Source: Clostridia bacterium (GTDB taxonomy: Bacteria > Bacillota > Clostridia > RGIG6154). From it: a stretch of 40,118 nucleotides of DNA. The position numbers and the translations under genes were made by a program. The stretch's first letter is position 1; every line of letters begins with the position of its first letter. Location of the stretch: contig JAFQQW010000056.1 of assembly GCA_017410375.1 (NCBI GenBank), positions 1 to 40,118 on the forward strand. The letters run 5' to 3'. Positions 26,801-36,245 of the stretch are shown piece after piece. The notes under the pieces are model-generated. The model searched no databases, was not told the DNA's origin, and was given only the letters and a program-made list of their open reading frames with translations.

Positions 26801-29520
26801 CAACCGGGCGCATATTCTTTTTCTAGTTTACTTTCGGATTCGCTTGCTTTTTTGAACACGCCGTAATCGTTACCGATTCTCCATTGCACACCATTGGTAT
26901 GCCAAAACCAGTCCGCATCATCATTCGCCAATGGAATTGATGCTGTTTTTTCAGGTCCTACAGTATAGTTTGTATCTGCATAACCATTCTGATATCCGGT
27001 CGTCCAGACAGAGGTCATGATGTATTTTGCGACCTCGTTTGCACCGTTCAAATATTTGATATCGCCCGTTTGTTCATATGCCAGAGTAAGTGCGTTTAAT
27101 GCAGGAACCGTACTTTCGTACACAAATCCACCAATAGGGGTGAATTTTTTCTGTTCTAAGAGCTGTAAATAGCTATCTGCAACATTGGTAGTATATTTCG
27201 TGTAGCTGTTTACACCGAGCATATCGTTCATAGCAGGTCCGTAGCTTGCTCCGCTGATGCTTCCGCTTGACGCATTTGTTGCATGTTCTAACATAAAAGG
27301 CATTCTGCCCTGCGACATGCGATACAAGCCAACAAAGGTACCGCGGCTGAAAAAGGTAGCCGGCTTCTTAAGCACAGTCGGGGCATTGTTTCCGGTATAA
27401 TTATTGTATTTGGAAGATCTTGTGGAATGAGAAGAATTACGCGTCAATTGAAATGCAATAAGCGGAATTGCTCTTTTATCCAGAATTTCTTCGTTTTCGG
27501 TCAGCATATACCGTTGCATAATTTCAATGTTATTTGCGTTCGAAACAACACCTTCTGCTTCCATATTCGCAAAGCCCATATCCTTTTCGATAAAACCGCT
27601 GTACACATCATCCATTATAAGATCGGTTACGTTATAAATCGCATCATTTAACGATGCATAGTAATTCGTACGGATATCTTTACAGTTAAAAATATCGCGA
27701 GCTACATGCACATAGTTTTCATACCAATCACAATCATTAAAAAGCAATCTATAGGAAAAATTAAAGCTTCCGTTCAAATCAAATTTGCATTGTTTTGTGG
27801 TAAATACAGGTGCAACAAGCTGAGCCCGGGCATTTCCTGTCGGTGAACGGAACATAACACCAAAATCCAAATCCCCGGGACGTGCTACATACTGACGGAC
27901 AGATGTTGGATCTACTGCAATACCTTTTGTAAACGCTTCCGCAGTTCCTTCGTTAAAGGTAAACGTTGCCATGGGTGTAAACATCATATATTCTTCCAGA
28001 ACAACGTCATCTGCAGGGATGTAGTCTTCTACATAATTCATAGGTGCGGTTACGCGGTGGAATGAAGTATCAGAAAAATCATCACCATTAAAATAAACGA
28101 AGGAATAACAGCCTGCAGTTTTCATATTCGCAGAAAATTTCACTTTAGGTTCTTCTGTTAATGTATCAAACGAAAATGTTAAAGTGCCTTTTACGTTTGC
28201 TGATTCCACATCCAAAACAACACTGTTTCCGCTTTTTGTCATATTAAACGGAATCAACCACTCCGGACACCCCATTTCATAATAATTGGATTCATTCACC
28301 AGGGTTATTTCACCATTAAAACCCTGCAATTTTTGCTCTTTGGAAAAAGTGTTGGGCGCAGAGGTCAGTCCGTCCGTAGGCGGACAACCGTCAGCCGTTA
28401 CAGAGGATGTAGCACGAAGAGCCAATACACCCAATTCCTCTCGTCTTCCCTTTACAACTTCCCACGCCCCATTGCGTTTAATAAAAATTTCGTTCTGCAC
28501 TACACTGCCTTTATCGCCGGTACCCTTATAAAAAACAATTTTAAATTTATCGTTTTCTATAGTTTGAGTAGCAGTTGCAGCAATCTCTTTTTTCGCCCAA
28601 CCGGGAAAATTGGAAGGGATAATCGAATACGTTTCAGTCGGTCTAACCATATAGGTTGAAAACTCACCGACATCATTACTGGGAACATAATCGGGATTGT
28701 TGGTCAAAAGAACACCTTCACACCGGGCATAAGCAGTAGAACTTTTTATCAGAATTTCATGCTCGCCCACCGATAAGCTGAAAGTTCCGGCATTTTCCCA
28801 TTTATATCCGTTTTCACCATGTTTTCCAAAATAAGAAGCCGCATATGTACCGTCAATACCTGCCTGAAAATAGCGGGTTCCCGGTCTGTCACCCGGGAAA
28901 TCTTTTGCACGGACATACATGGTATATGTACCTGCTTTTTTTATGTTAAGTTTAGCCTTTGCAACCTGTTTCGCTTCGGTTGAACGAATTGCGGTAGAGC
29001 CATCTGCTTTCCAACCGCCAAGTGTGTAAAAGTTTGGCGTGGTGATATAATGCGTATAAAGTGAATAGGACTGTTTGTCGGTAATATACATGGTTTTGTC
29101 CGTGGAATTGTATACCGCATTACAATTCAAAACCGCAGAAAGCACCTGACGTTCCCCATAGAGTACACCTTTGTAAACAATAGGAGTTGTCCCCAGATTC
29201 ACCGCTTTCCCCTGCATATTGGCTATAGGATTTTCAGCACAGATGGTTGTTTTTGCCCCATCCTTTGAAAAAACCGAAAGCGTCTGTCCGTCCTCGTGCC
29301 ATGTCACGGTTGCATTCAGCTTTTCAAAGCATTGTTTTAACGGAACATAGGCTTTCCCGTCAATCAGATATGCTCCGGGACTTAATGTTACTGTTTTCCC
29401 GTTCAAAACAACAGGAATTGCCGTTACAGTTGCAGCCGAGACCGATTCATAGACTGAACATGTACACAAGCAAATAAACAGCATAAAATATAAACATATA
29501 AATGCTTTGATTTTTTTCAT
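23824..29520 (-). CDS. Giant secreted multidomain protein, candidate carbohydrate-active enzyme (paralogue 2)
   Basis: 1898 residues. A signal peptide runs to about VSA (residue 29). Modules: Cu_amine_oxidN1 about 33-148; beta module A about 155-280 (PGTRYF, FGKHGENGYKW); beta-rich region about 310-600; helical toroid-like region about 600-1025 with DIRTNYYASLNDAIYN, ARNAMIGRYANYAGYYSERY and IYWHHIP (991-997); beta domain about 1040-1145 with YDENDMWLWLDRGIV; then about 750 residues of beta-rich C-terminal modules without recognised family, ending in a module (about 1790-1898) with VSYDTNGKV and IYIWGVKVL-x-P. The core closely matches the protein at 29707 throughout and the protein at 3705 over the enzyme-like part. 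It would act outside the cell or on the wall. The activity is unknown, and no cell-wall sorting signal (LPxTG) or SLH repeats are visible. Confidence 0.8.
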   Translation of the reverse strand: MKKIKAFICLYFMLFICLCTCSVYESVSAATVTAIPVVLNGKTVTLSPGAYLIDGKAYVPLKQCFEKLNATVTWHEDGQTLSVFSKDGAKTTICAENPIANMQGKAVNLGTTPIVYKGVLYGERQVLSAVLNCNAVYNSTDKTMYITDKQSYSLYTHYITTPNFYTLGGWKADGSTAIRSTEAKQVAKAKLNIKKAGTYTMYVRAKDFPGDRPGTRYFQAGIDGTYAASYFGKHGENGYKWENAGTFSLSVGEHEILIKSSTAYARCEGVLLTNNPDYVPSNDVGEFSTYMVRPTETYSIIPSNFPGWAKKEIAATATQTIENDKFKIVFYKGTGDKGSVVQNEIFIKRNGAWEVVKGRREELGVLALRATSSVTADGCPPTDGLTSAPNTFSKEQKLQGFNGEITLVNESNYYEMGCPEWLIPFNMTKSGNSVVLDVESANVKGTLTFSFDTLTEEPKVKFSANMKTAGCYSFVYFNGDDFSDTSFHRVTAPMNYVEDYIPADDVVLEEYMMFTPMATFTFNEGTAEAFTKGIAVDPTSVRQYVARPGDLDFGVMFRSPTGNARAQLVAPVFTTKQCKFDLNGSFNFSYRLLFNDCDWYENYVHVARDIFNCKDIRTNYYASLNDAIYNVTDLIMDDVYSGFIEKDMGFANMEAEGVVSNANNIEIMQRYMLTENEEILDKRAIPLIAFQLTRNSSHSTRSSKYNNYTGNNAPTVLKKPATFFSRGTFVGLYRMSQGRMPFMLEHATNASSGSISGASYGPAMNDMLGVNSYTKYTTNVADSYLQLLEQKKFTPIGGFVYESTVPALNALTLAYEQTGDIKYLNGANEVAKYIMTSVWTTGYQNGYADTNYTVGPEKTASIPLANDDADWFWHTNGVQWRIGNDYGVFKKASESESKLEKEYAPGWIPARTGLGTEHRMTPGNGNAINMNMWAGTMLRVAKYTGDDFFLAQARNAMIGRYANYAGYYSERYLLHDKQADYPYVGPDYNLIYWHHIPVFLALLEDFLINNIWYRSNENIEFPSVVNSGYAYFNTNQYGIAAGKVYDENDMWLWLDRGIVQPDSVEVDYLPAKKDGVLAVAFVNESQKALTTTVALGNKVPNASSFTETAALYDADGKKSSVQISNGKFSLTIPGRGIQTVVLHPDVKKPSYVKEYTPSSYTGQTVAEFTDGKAYLIQFNDDNYYAYMYTSQTTDTTQKATFTYTYGGKTYSKTISEYPYETIVKVPATAKTFDFSVKVTDTAGKTKTLGNGTLKPISESEEANTDNWEYGFPKGTTFVALANLTLNDVQPGALRTVSKLDLYYNAHGNFGVFTPLKTGKYYVYGLRINMESSPGGRESSVTINDTKINFTTRNGVDTSNPNMCFYWSKGSDTIELRSGVPFVLRQNQLGAYDRLAAVALVPAYPNGQNPMDTLADSSWHHLNVPKSQTELNAMQNATTTQLTSEPVNVSVNGEKLTVKPNHARILGYNSGLEGYNNVSTHDELGDAISYATVFDALALAKPLDFRYGIADVPDDFKSVAAPVNNIGTYGDSIRAVVNQNAFEFDIYENSLNGLYVTGELVHKTEGTVIPIDSIVMSNEMRETTTVLNLLPPEGMELNSEINSYRLSNLVLTYKGGAYDPSTLKLGGEMENVAVLVNGVPCYNLDQTPVRDGDVITTIRPGISTFKPVPISSNTSSLLKIEKATNGFGKYTLSASFLTPYVSDGDYAKLNNAKLFGVLTPTGDNWTTNVSANLDLKNSKVVYESVDIFYSDQTDSNGNPIFRTKEIPWSSYKVEGYTVEKNGTTYLNPYKVGGAGAGVSDYDAAKLYLGNARLGDGAFAVKASNNRYIIRSEGVSVVKIMTVSYDTNGKVTDISASDEKVVTILEPYVGQAKKNQKIYIWGVKVLQTPIFHPLCEPLSF

Positions 29521-29523
29521 ATT

Positions 29524-29558
29524 GCACCCCTTAATATTTATCTAATTATATTATATCA
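29524..29558 (-). promoter_or_regulatory. Extended -10 promoter and RBS of the giant gene (paralogue 2)
   Basis: On the minus strand TGATATAAT (29550-29558) is an extended -10 with no good -35. AGGGGTG lies just before the ATG. An inverted repeat ATACT-N5-AGTAT (29606-29620) lies about 50 bases further upstream, where an activator might bind. Confidence 0.6.
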
Positions 29559-29680
29559 TTCCCAAATGCTCCCTTCTTCTGTTTTATTGATTTATTTTTT
29601 CAGTTATACTGATATAGTATTTCTTTAACAATTAACCGGTTTTGAGTCCTGCGCACGCGAGTTAGACATTGTTACATAAA

Positions 29681-29704
29681 AAAACCGCCTTAAAAGGCGG
29701 TTTT
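29681..29704 (-). terminator. Terminator of the giant gene (paralogue 3)
   Basis: An 11-base stem (29681-29691 with 29694-29704) is flanked by A and T runs. It lies 3 bases past the stop of the gene ending at 29707, so the two giant genes are separate transcription units. Confidence 0.88.
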
Positions 29705-29706
29705 TC

Positions 29707-32700
29707 TTAAAATTCAAGAGGTTCACAAAGAGGCTTAAAGGTTGGCTCCTGTAACACCTTTGCTCCCCATATAAAGATTTTTTGATTTTCTTTCGCATGA
29801 CCAATATAGGGTGCGTTTACAAACGCAAACAGGTCATCAGTCGAAGCAATACTTTCCACTTTACCGTTTTCGTCATACGATAAGGTTATAATTTTAAAAA
29901 CAACAAACCCGTTAGTTGAAACAATGAAACGGTTGTTGGATGCCTTGGTTACAAAAACACCGCTGACAAAGTCTTGTCCGCCAAGGAAAAGAGATGACGA
30001 AGCATAGTCGGCTGCACCACCGCCTGCACCTCCAACCTTATAAGGATTTAAGTATACCTTTCCATCTTTTTCAACAAGGTAGTCCTCTGCGGTATAGTTG
30101 TTGTAAGCAACTTTGTCTGCCATGAAGTACGGATTCCCGTTCTCATCAGTACCATCCATCAGCGTCAGCTCTGCATTTTCAAAAACAACCACAGAATCCT
30201 GCAAATCAAGTTCCTCTGAAACATTTTTAGCCCAGTTTTCGCCAATGGGTTTCATAAGACCAAAAAGTCTTGTGCCGTTTAATGCAGAAAAATCTGATTT
30301 GTGTGGTAAAGCAGACAATGCATCTGCCGAAAGTAAATATATGCCGTTGCCGTTTTCTCCTTCGGTTATGCCTAACAAAGCAGAATTCTCTTCCGAAAGT
30401 CCGGGAAGCGGAATCGGTTTGAAGTTGGACATATTTGTTTTTACGATTTTAATAACATCACCGTTTTTGATGGGCATCCGGTCGGGATCATAGCACGGAA
30501 CACCGTTAAGAAGAACAGTGATGCTACCAAAGCCTTCACCCGGAGTATATTTATTTATGTCGAAACTTTCAAATCCGCTGTACGAAATCACAAGATTTGT
30601 CAGCGTATAACTGTTTACGGAACTCAAAACAAACCCTTCTGGCGGTTCAACATTCAAAACCGTTCCTGTGGTTCGAAGTTCATTACTCATAACAAGCCCA
30701 TCCAATTTAACAGTTGTTCCGTCTGTTTTGTGAACCAAATCACCCGTAACACGCAAGCCTGTTAAGCTGTTTTCATATACATCAAACGGAAAATATGTGA
30801 GTGAAACAGATACGCGGACGGATGACCCATATGTTCCGATGCTGTTTTTGGCAGGCGACATACTTGTAAAGGTTTCCGGCACATCCGGCGAACCATAATA
30901 TGTGTCAGACATAGGTGCAACCGCAAGCGCATCAAACACTGTAGCATAGCTTATGGCATCTCCTGCCGCATTATACAAAGAAGCCATGCCCCGACCTGTA
31001 ACACCGCTGTTTATCCCTTTAATACGAGCATTACCCGCCTTAACACTCAATACTTCTCCGTTAACGGTTACAGAATATGTATTATTGTCACCAATCTTGC
31101 CTGCAGAAGCTTTTTCCCATTGGTTTAAGCTTTCCTGATTTTCAGGAATATTCTGACTTTTCCAAAACGGATTCGGAATGCATAGCATGGGATTGGTTCC
31201 ATCCGAAAGCGCAGGCACAAGTGCAACACCCGCAAGGCGGTCGTAATCTCCGAGTTTATTCTGTCTGAGAACAAACGGAACGCCCGCCTCCAGCTCTACC
31301 GCATCGGTACCAAGACACCAGAAGAAACTGAAATTAGGAATAGAAGAATCTGCACCTTCATTTGTCGTAAAATCCACACGCATATCATTAATGTTTATCG
31401 AAGACTGTCGGTTCCCACCAGTCGTGGAGTTATAGGAGCGCAGACCGTAAACATAATATTTGCCTGACTTTTTTGGTGTAAAGAAACCAAAATTGCCCTG
31501 TCCGTTCTGGTATACGGTAAAACCGGCAACAGATGCCTGCGACCCGGGCTGCACCTCATTTTTTGTAAGGTTACCTACAGATATGAACATGGTATCTTTC
31601 GGGAAGCCGTTCACCCACTCTACATCATCCAAAACATTTGACGCAGATAAAGACTTTAAGCTACCTCCGCCAAGGCTGTCGGTCGTGCCATCCTGCTCAC
31701 TTGTTTTAACTGAAAACTCAAATTCTGTTGCTGTAGCTGGAACCTTAACTATTGTTTCAAAAGGGTATTCGTTTACAGTTTTTGAATAGGTTTTTCCGTT
31801 ATATTGATAAGTAAAGGTTGCGCTCTTTGTTGTATCTTTCATACGGTTGGTGTACATGTATGCATAGAAATTCTCGTCATTAAACTGCAACAGATATGCT
31901 TTGCCGTCCGTAAACGTCTGAACCGTTTCACCCAAATAGCTGAGCGGTTCATATTCCCGAACATATCCGGGCTTTTTAACATCCGGATGTAACACCACAG
32001 ACAAAATACCTCTTGCAGGAATTGTAAGTGTGAATTTGCCGTTTGTAATCTGAACAGTAGATTTATTTCCGTCTGCATCATAAAGTGTAGCTTTTTCGCT
32101 GTAAGAAGATGCGTTCGGGATTTTTTCGCCTAATGTAATGGTGGTGGTAAGCGCATCACTGCCCTCGTTTACAAATGCAACGCCTAGCACACCGTCTTTT
32201 TTGGCAGGCAAATAGTCTACCTCGACAGAATCAGGCTGTACAATTCCACGATCCAACCACAACCACATGTCTTCTTCATCATAAAATTTACCAGAATCAA
32301 AGCCATATTGATTGGAGTCAAAGTACGCGTATCCCGACTGGAGCACAGACGGAAATTCGATATTTGCATTAGAACGGTACCAGATGTTGTTGATCAAAAA
32401 GTCCTCCAGCATACCTAAAAAGACGGGAATATGATGCCAGTAAATCAAATTGTAGTCAGGCCCGTCGTAAGGGTAATTTGCTTTTTTGTCATGCAAAAGA
32501 TACCGTTCGCTGTAATAACCGGAATAGTTCGCATAGCGACCAATCATGGCATTTCTGGCTTGAGTTAAGAAAAATTCGTCGCCTGTGTATTTAGCAAGAC
32601 GCATCATAGTGCCTGCCCACATATTCATATGAATTGCATTGGCATTCGCCGGAGTCATTCTGTGTTCTGTACCAAGACCTGCTCTTGCAGGAACCCATCC

Positions 32701-35412
32701 GGGCGCTGTTTCTTTGGTAATCTTATTTTTTGCTTCGCTTGCTTTTGTAACCACTCCGAAATCATTACCGATTCGCCATTGCACACCATCTTCATAGTAG
32801 AACCATTCTGCTGCATCGTTCGCAAGACGAAGGGCTGAGGTGGATTCGGGATCAACCGTGTAATCGGTGGTTGCATAATCGTTCTGATAACCGGTTGTCC
32901 AGGTGGTAGTCATAATGTATTGCGCTACTTTTTCCGCCCCGTCCAGATATTTTTGTTCACCCGTTTCTTCATAAGCTGAAACGAGTACATTTAAAGCAGG
33001 AACCGTATTTGAATAAACAAAGCCACCCACAGGTGCAAAGCTGTTGTTTTTGAGCTGATTTAAATAATTATCTGCCACAGATGTTACTTTAGAATCGAAT
33101 GTATCCGTTTTCAGCAAGTCGTTCATGGCTGTTCCGTACGAAGATGCGCTGATACCTCCACCTGACGCCGCTGATGCTGCATGTTGCAACATAAAAGGCA
33201 TTCTACCCTGAGACATTCTGTAGAAACCGATATAGGAGCCACCGCTAAAACCTTTGCCGGGGCCTTTTAAAGGTGTTGGAACGTTAATTCCTGTGTAGCT
33301 GTTATATTTTGAAGTTCTTGTAAAATGTGTACCACTTCTTGAAAGCATAAACGCAATAAGCGGAATCGCACGTTTGTCTAAAATTTCTTCATTTTCGGTA
33401 AGCATGTAGCGTTGCATCACTTCAAGATTGTTAGATATGGTTGCTACACCGCTTGCCTCCATGTTGGCAAACGCCATATCCTTTTCAATAAAACCGCTGT
33501 ACACATCGTCCATAATAAGGTCTGTGGTGTTATAGATTGCGTCATTCAGAGACGAGAAATAATTTGTACGTAAGTCTACGCAGTTAAAGATATCCTGTGC
33601 TACATGTACATAGTTTTCATACCAGTCTGCATCGTTAAACAGCAATCGATACGAGAAGCTGTACACTTCATCCGCATCAAATTTACACTGTTCTGTGGTA
33701 AACACAGGCGCAACAAGCTGCGCGCGTGCATTGCCGGTCGGAGTACGGAACATAACACCGTAATCCAGATCCCCGGGACGCGCTACATACTGACGCACAC
33801 AGGATGGATCTACCGCAATACCTTTTGTAAACGCCTGACTTGTCCCCTCATTAAAGGTGAAGGTTGCCATGGGTGTAAACATCATATATTCCTCAAGAAC
33901 AATATCGTCAGCAGGAATATAGTTTTGCGTATAGTTAAAAGGAGCTGTTACACGGTCAAAATCTGTATCGGAAAATTCGTCGCCGTTGAAATAGATAAAT
34001 GAGTAACAGCCTGCTGTTTTGGTTCTGATTTTAAAGGTTACTTTGGGTTCTTCGGTTAAACTGTCAAAGAAAAATGTCATAGAACCGGACAAATTCTCAG
34101 AATTAAGTGTCAGCTTGACATTACTGCCGTTTTTCACCATATCAGACGGGATAAGCCACTCAGGACGGCCCATTTCATAATAGCTTTTTTCGTTATAAAT
34201 TGTAACAGCACCGTCAAAGCCCTCAAGAGTCTGCTCTGCGGTGGTAACAGACGGAAACCCGCTTAAACTTTCAACCGGCGGACAGCCTTGTGCAACGGTT
34301 GTAGACAAGGCGCGAAGCGCGAGAACACCAAGTTCTTCGTTTCTGCCCTTGACCGCTACCCACGCCCCATCACGTTTCATGAAAATTTCATTCTGTACAA
34401 GAGCGCCTTTATCCCCTTCGCCTTTGTAAAACACAATTTTAAATTTATCGTTTGAAATGGTCTCTGTTGCAGTTTCACTGATATCTTTAGTTGCCCAGCG
34501 CGGAAAATTGGCAGGAATCAGAGAGTTTTGCGCAGAAGTTCTTTGTGAATATCTCGAATACTCGTTAAAATCATCGGTCGGAACATAAGTGGTATCATTT
34601 GTTAAGATAATGCCCTGACAACGGGCAAAAGCCGTATTGCTGTAAAGCATAATTTCGTGTTCGCCGGCATCCAACGAAAATGAGCCGGCACTTTCCCACT
34701 TGTACCCGTCCGCACCGTGTTTTCCAAAAACATTCGAGGAATATGTACCGTCAACTGCCATTTTAAAATGTCTGGTTCCGGGTCTGTCATACTTAAAATC
34801 TTTTGAGAGCACATATACAGTGTAAGTAGATGCCTTTTCTGTTTTAAATTTCGCCTTCGCCGTTTGCCTTGAATCGGTGGAACGCAAAGCATTGGTACCC
34901 TCGAAAATCCAACCGCCACAATCATAAAAATTAGAAGCACCAACATAAACAATATGCTTGCTGTAATCCTGTGTATCATTAATGCTGATGACACCGGTAG
35001 AAAAATTGTATGTCGTCGTACAGCTCAGTACAGTAGAAAGAATATTCAACTGTCCATATAAAGTGTCGTTCAACATAACAGGCTTAGACGGAAGGAGTGT
35101 TGCTGTGCCGTGTATATTGGCAGTTAAACACTCCGCCGATAGTGTTGTTTTTATACCATCTTTGGAGTAAACGGACAGCGTTTCATTTTCAGCATGCCAG
35201 GTAACAGTTGCATTTAATAATTCAAAAATTTGTTTTAGAGGCACCAACACCTCCCCTGTTTCAGACAATACCGGAGATGGTGAAACAGATATTTGTTTAC
35301 CGTTGAATTCCACCCTCATCGACAATGCCGAAGTTTCCGCTGAAAAAAATGTTGGAAGCATCACAAACAGCATCAATGCTGCCAAAAGTAAGGCTGTGAT
35401 TTTTATTTTCAT
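29707..35412 (-). CDS. Giant secreted multidomain protein, candidate carbohydrate-active enzyme (paralogue 3)
   Basis: 1901 residues. A signal peptide runs to about FSA (residue 24). The architecture is the same as the protein at 23824: Cu_amine_oxidN1 about 32-146; beta module A about 153-278 (PGTRHF, FGKHGADGYKW); beta-rich region; helical toroid-like region with DLRTNYFSSLNDAIYN and IYWHHIP (990-996); beta domain with YDEEDMWLWLDRGIV; long beta-rich C-terminus; and the same final module (SYDENGKV, then IFIWGAKVLQEP). The two are tandem duplicates on one strand, 186 bases apart, with most core residues identical. The C-terminal modules and the N-terminal 150 residues differ more than the core. 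No polymer-specific motif that I recognise is present. Confidence 0.8.
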   Translation of the reverse strand: MKIKITALLLAALMLFVMLPTFFSAETSALSMRVEFNGKQISVSPSPVLSETGEVLVPLKQIFELLNATVTWHAENETLSVYSKDGIKTTLSAECLTANIHGTATLLPSKPVMLNDTLYGQLNILSTVLSCTTTYNFSTGVISINDTQDYSKHIVYVGASNFYDCGGWIFEGTNALRSTDSRQTAKAKFKTEKASTYTVYVLSKDFKYDRPGTRHFKMAVDGTYSSNVFGKHGADGYKWESAGSFSLDAGEHEIMLYSNTAFARCQGIILTNDTTYVPTDDFNEYSRYSQRTSAQNSLIPANFPRWATKDISETATETISNDKFKIVFYKGEGDKGALVQNEIFMKRDGAWVAVKGRNEELGVLALRALSTTVAQGCPPVESLSGFPSVTTAEQTLEGFDGAVTIYNEKSYYEMGRPEWLIPSDMVKNGSNVKLTLNSENLSGSMTFFFDSLTEEPKVTFKIRTKTAGCYSFIYFNGDEFSDTDFDRVTAPFNYTQNYIPADDIVLEEYMMFTPMATFTFNEGTSQAFTKGIAVDPSCVRQYVARPGDLDYGVMFRTPTGNARAQLVAPVFTTEQCKFDADEVYSFSYRLLFNDADWYENYVHVAQDIFNCVDLRTNYFSSLNDAIYNTTDLIMDDVYSGFIEKDMAFANMEASGVATISNNLEVMQRYMLTENEEILDKRAIPLIAFMLSRSGTHFTRTSKYNSYTGINVPTPLKGPGKGFSGGSYIGFYRMSQGRMPFMLQHAASAASGGGISASSYGTAMNDLLKTDTFDSKVTSVADNYLNQLKNNSFAPVGGFVYSNTVPALNVLVSAYEETGEQKYLDGAEKVAQYIMTTTWTTGYQNDYATTDYTVDPESTSALRLANDAAEWFYYEDGVQWRIGNDFGVVTKASEAKNKITKETAPGWVPARAGLGTEHRMTPANANAIHMNMWAGTMMRLAKYTGDEFFLTQARNAMIGRYANYSGYYSERYLLHDKKANYPYDGPDYNLIYWHHIPVFLGMLEDFLINNIWYRSNANIEFPSVLQSGYAYFDSNQYGFDSGKFYDEEDMWLWLDRGIVQPDSVEVDYLPAKKDGVLGVAFVNEGSDALTTTITLGEKIPNASSYSEKATLYDADGNKSTVQITNGKFTLTIPARGILSVVLHPDVKKPGYVREYEPLSYLGETVQTFTDGKAYLLQFNDENFYAYMYTNRMKDTTKSATFTYQYNGKTYSKTVNEYPFETIVKVPATATEFEFSVKTSEQDGTTDSLGGGSLKSLSASNVLDDVEWVNGFPKDTMFISVGNLTKNEVQPGSQASVAGFTVYQNGQGNFGFFTPKKSGKYYVYGLRSYNSTTGGNRQSSININDMRVDFTTNEGADSSIPNFSFFWCLGTDAVELEAGVPFVLRQNKLGDYDRLAGVALVPALSDGTNPMLCIPNPFWKSQNIPENQESLNQWEKASAGKIGDNNTYSVTVNGEVLSVKAGNARIKGINSGVTGRGMASLYNAAGDAISYATVFDALAVAPMSDTYYGSPDVPETFTSMSPAKNSIGTYGSSVRVSVSLTYFPFDVYENSLTGLRVTGDLVHKTDGTTVKLDGLVMSNELRTTGTVLNVEPPEGFVLSSVNSYTLTNLVISYSGFESFDINKYTPGEGFGSITVLLNGVPCYDPDRMPIKNGDVIKIVKTNMSNFKPIPLPGLSEENSALLGITEGENGNGIYLLSADALSALPHKSDFSALNGTRLFGLMKPIGENWAKNVSEELDLQDSVVVFENAELTLMDGTDENGNPYFMADKVAYNNYTAEDYLVEKDGKVYLNPYKVGGAGGGAADYASSSLFLGGQDFVSGVFVTKASNNRFIVSTNGFVVFKIITLSYDENGKVESIASTDDLFAFVNAPYIGHAKENQKIFIWGAKVLQEPTFKPLCEPLEF

Positions 35413-35464
35413 ATTCTCCTCCTCGAAATCCTATCTTTCGGTCAAAAACAAAATCTATAACATT

Positions 35465-35493
35465 ATTATACACAAAACAAACATGTTTGTAAA
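35465..35493 (-). promoter_or_regulatory. Promoter of the giant gene (paralogue 3) with palindromic operator
   Basis: On the minus strand TTTACA (35488-35493), a 17-base spacer and TATAAT (35465-35470). A perfect 14-base palindrome, ACAAACATGTTTGT (35477-35490), overlaps the -35 box and spacer. A dimeric regulator bound there would block RNA polymerase, so repression is the simplest reading. Confidence 0.75.
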
Positions 35494-35560
35494 TATTTTT
35501 TTATTTCTTGCTCCATACTTTTATTCTACAGTTTTACGCTTAACCGAAAAAAGAAAAAAT

Positions 35561-35605
35561 TTGACATAATAGCATTTTTGTGCTATATTAAATTAAGAAA
35601 GGAGG
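35561..35605 (+). promoter_or_regulatory. Promoter and RBS of the DUF975 gene
   Basis: TTGACA (35561-35566), 17 bases, TATATT (35584-35589), then AGGAGG (35600-35605), 8 bases before the ATG at 35614. Confidence 0.82.
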
Positions 35606-35613
35606 AAACGTAT

Positions 35614-36231
35614 ATGATTCAGAGAGAGCTTTTAAAAGCAAATGCAAAAGAAAGCATCAAAGGCAATATCGGTACGATATTCGGAATGACTATTATTGTT
35701 TCGCTCATCTCCGCGGTCCTCAATTTTATTCCGACTATTGGTTCAGTTGCTAACACATTTTTTGTGTCACCTGCATTCAATCTCGCATTTGTGGCAATCT
35801 ACTTAAAAATCGCTCGTGGCGGAAAAGTTGTTTTTAGCGAACTATTTGACGGTTTCGCCTATTTCTGGGGTGCTTTCAAGATTTACTTCTTAGTAGGATT
35901 ATTCACACTTTTATGGTCGTTACTCTTCATTGTTCCGGGTATCATCAAAGCATACTCCTACTCAATGGCAATGTACATTTATTCTGAAAATCGCAATATG
36001 GGCGCGCTTGAGGCAATCAACAAATCCAAAGAAATCATGGAAGGTCATAAAATGGATTTGTTTATTTTAGAATTGTCCTTTGCAGGTTGGTTTTTGTTAG
36101 GTGTAATCACTTTCGGTATTGCTTTAATTTATTTTATTCCGTATGCTGAAACAACGTTTGCAAACTTCTACCTTGCAATTTCAGGTCAGCCTATGGAAAA
36201 TGCGACAGTAATTGATGCAGATTTAGTGTGA
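35614..36231 (+). CDS. DUF975-family integral membrane protein
   Basis: 205 residues with about five or six hydrophobic segments. The pattern fits DUF975: an N-terminal amphipathic part (LLKANAKESIKGN), repeated long helices, the central LLFIVPGIIKAYSYSMAMYIYSEN, and ALEAINKSKEIMEGHKMDLF before the last helices. The function is unknown; the family is common in Bacillota membranes. Start choice: the ATG at 35614 follows AGGAGG, and the earlier ATG at 35578 is upstream of the predicted transcript start. It is a single-gene unit flanked by two terminators, and it is the last chromosomal-looking gene before the integrated element. Confidence 0.85.
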   Translation: MIQRELLKANAKESIKGNIGTIFGMTIIVSLISAVLNFIPTIGSVANTFFVSPAFNLAFVAIYLKIARGGKVVFSELFDGFAYFWGAFKIYFLVGLFTLLWSLLFIVPGIIKAYSYSMAMYIYSENRNMGALEAINKSKEIMEGHKMDLFILELSFAGWFLLGVITFGIALIYFIPYAETTFANFYLAISGQPMENATVIDADLV

Positions 36232-36245
36232 AATGTAAAAAACAG

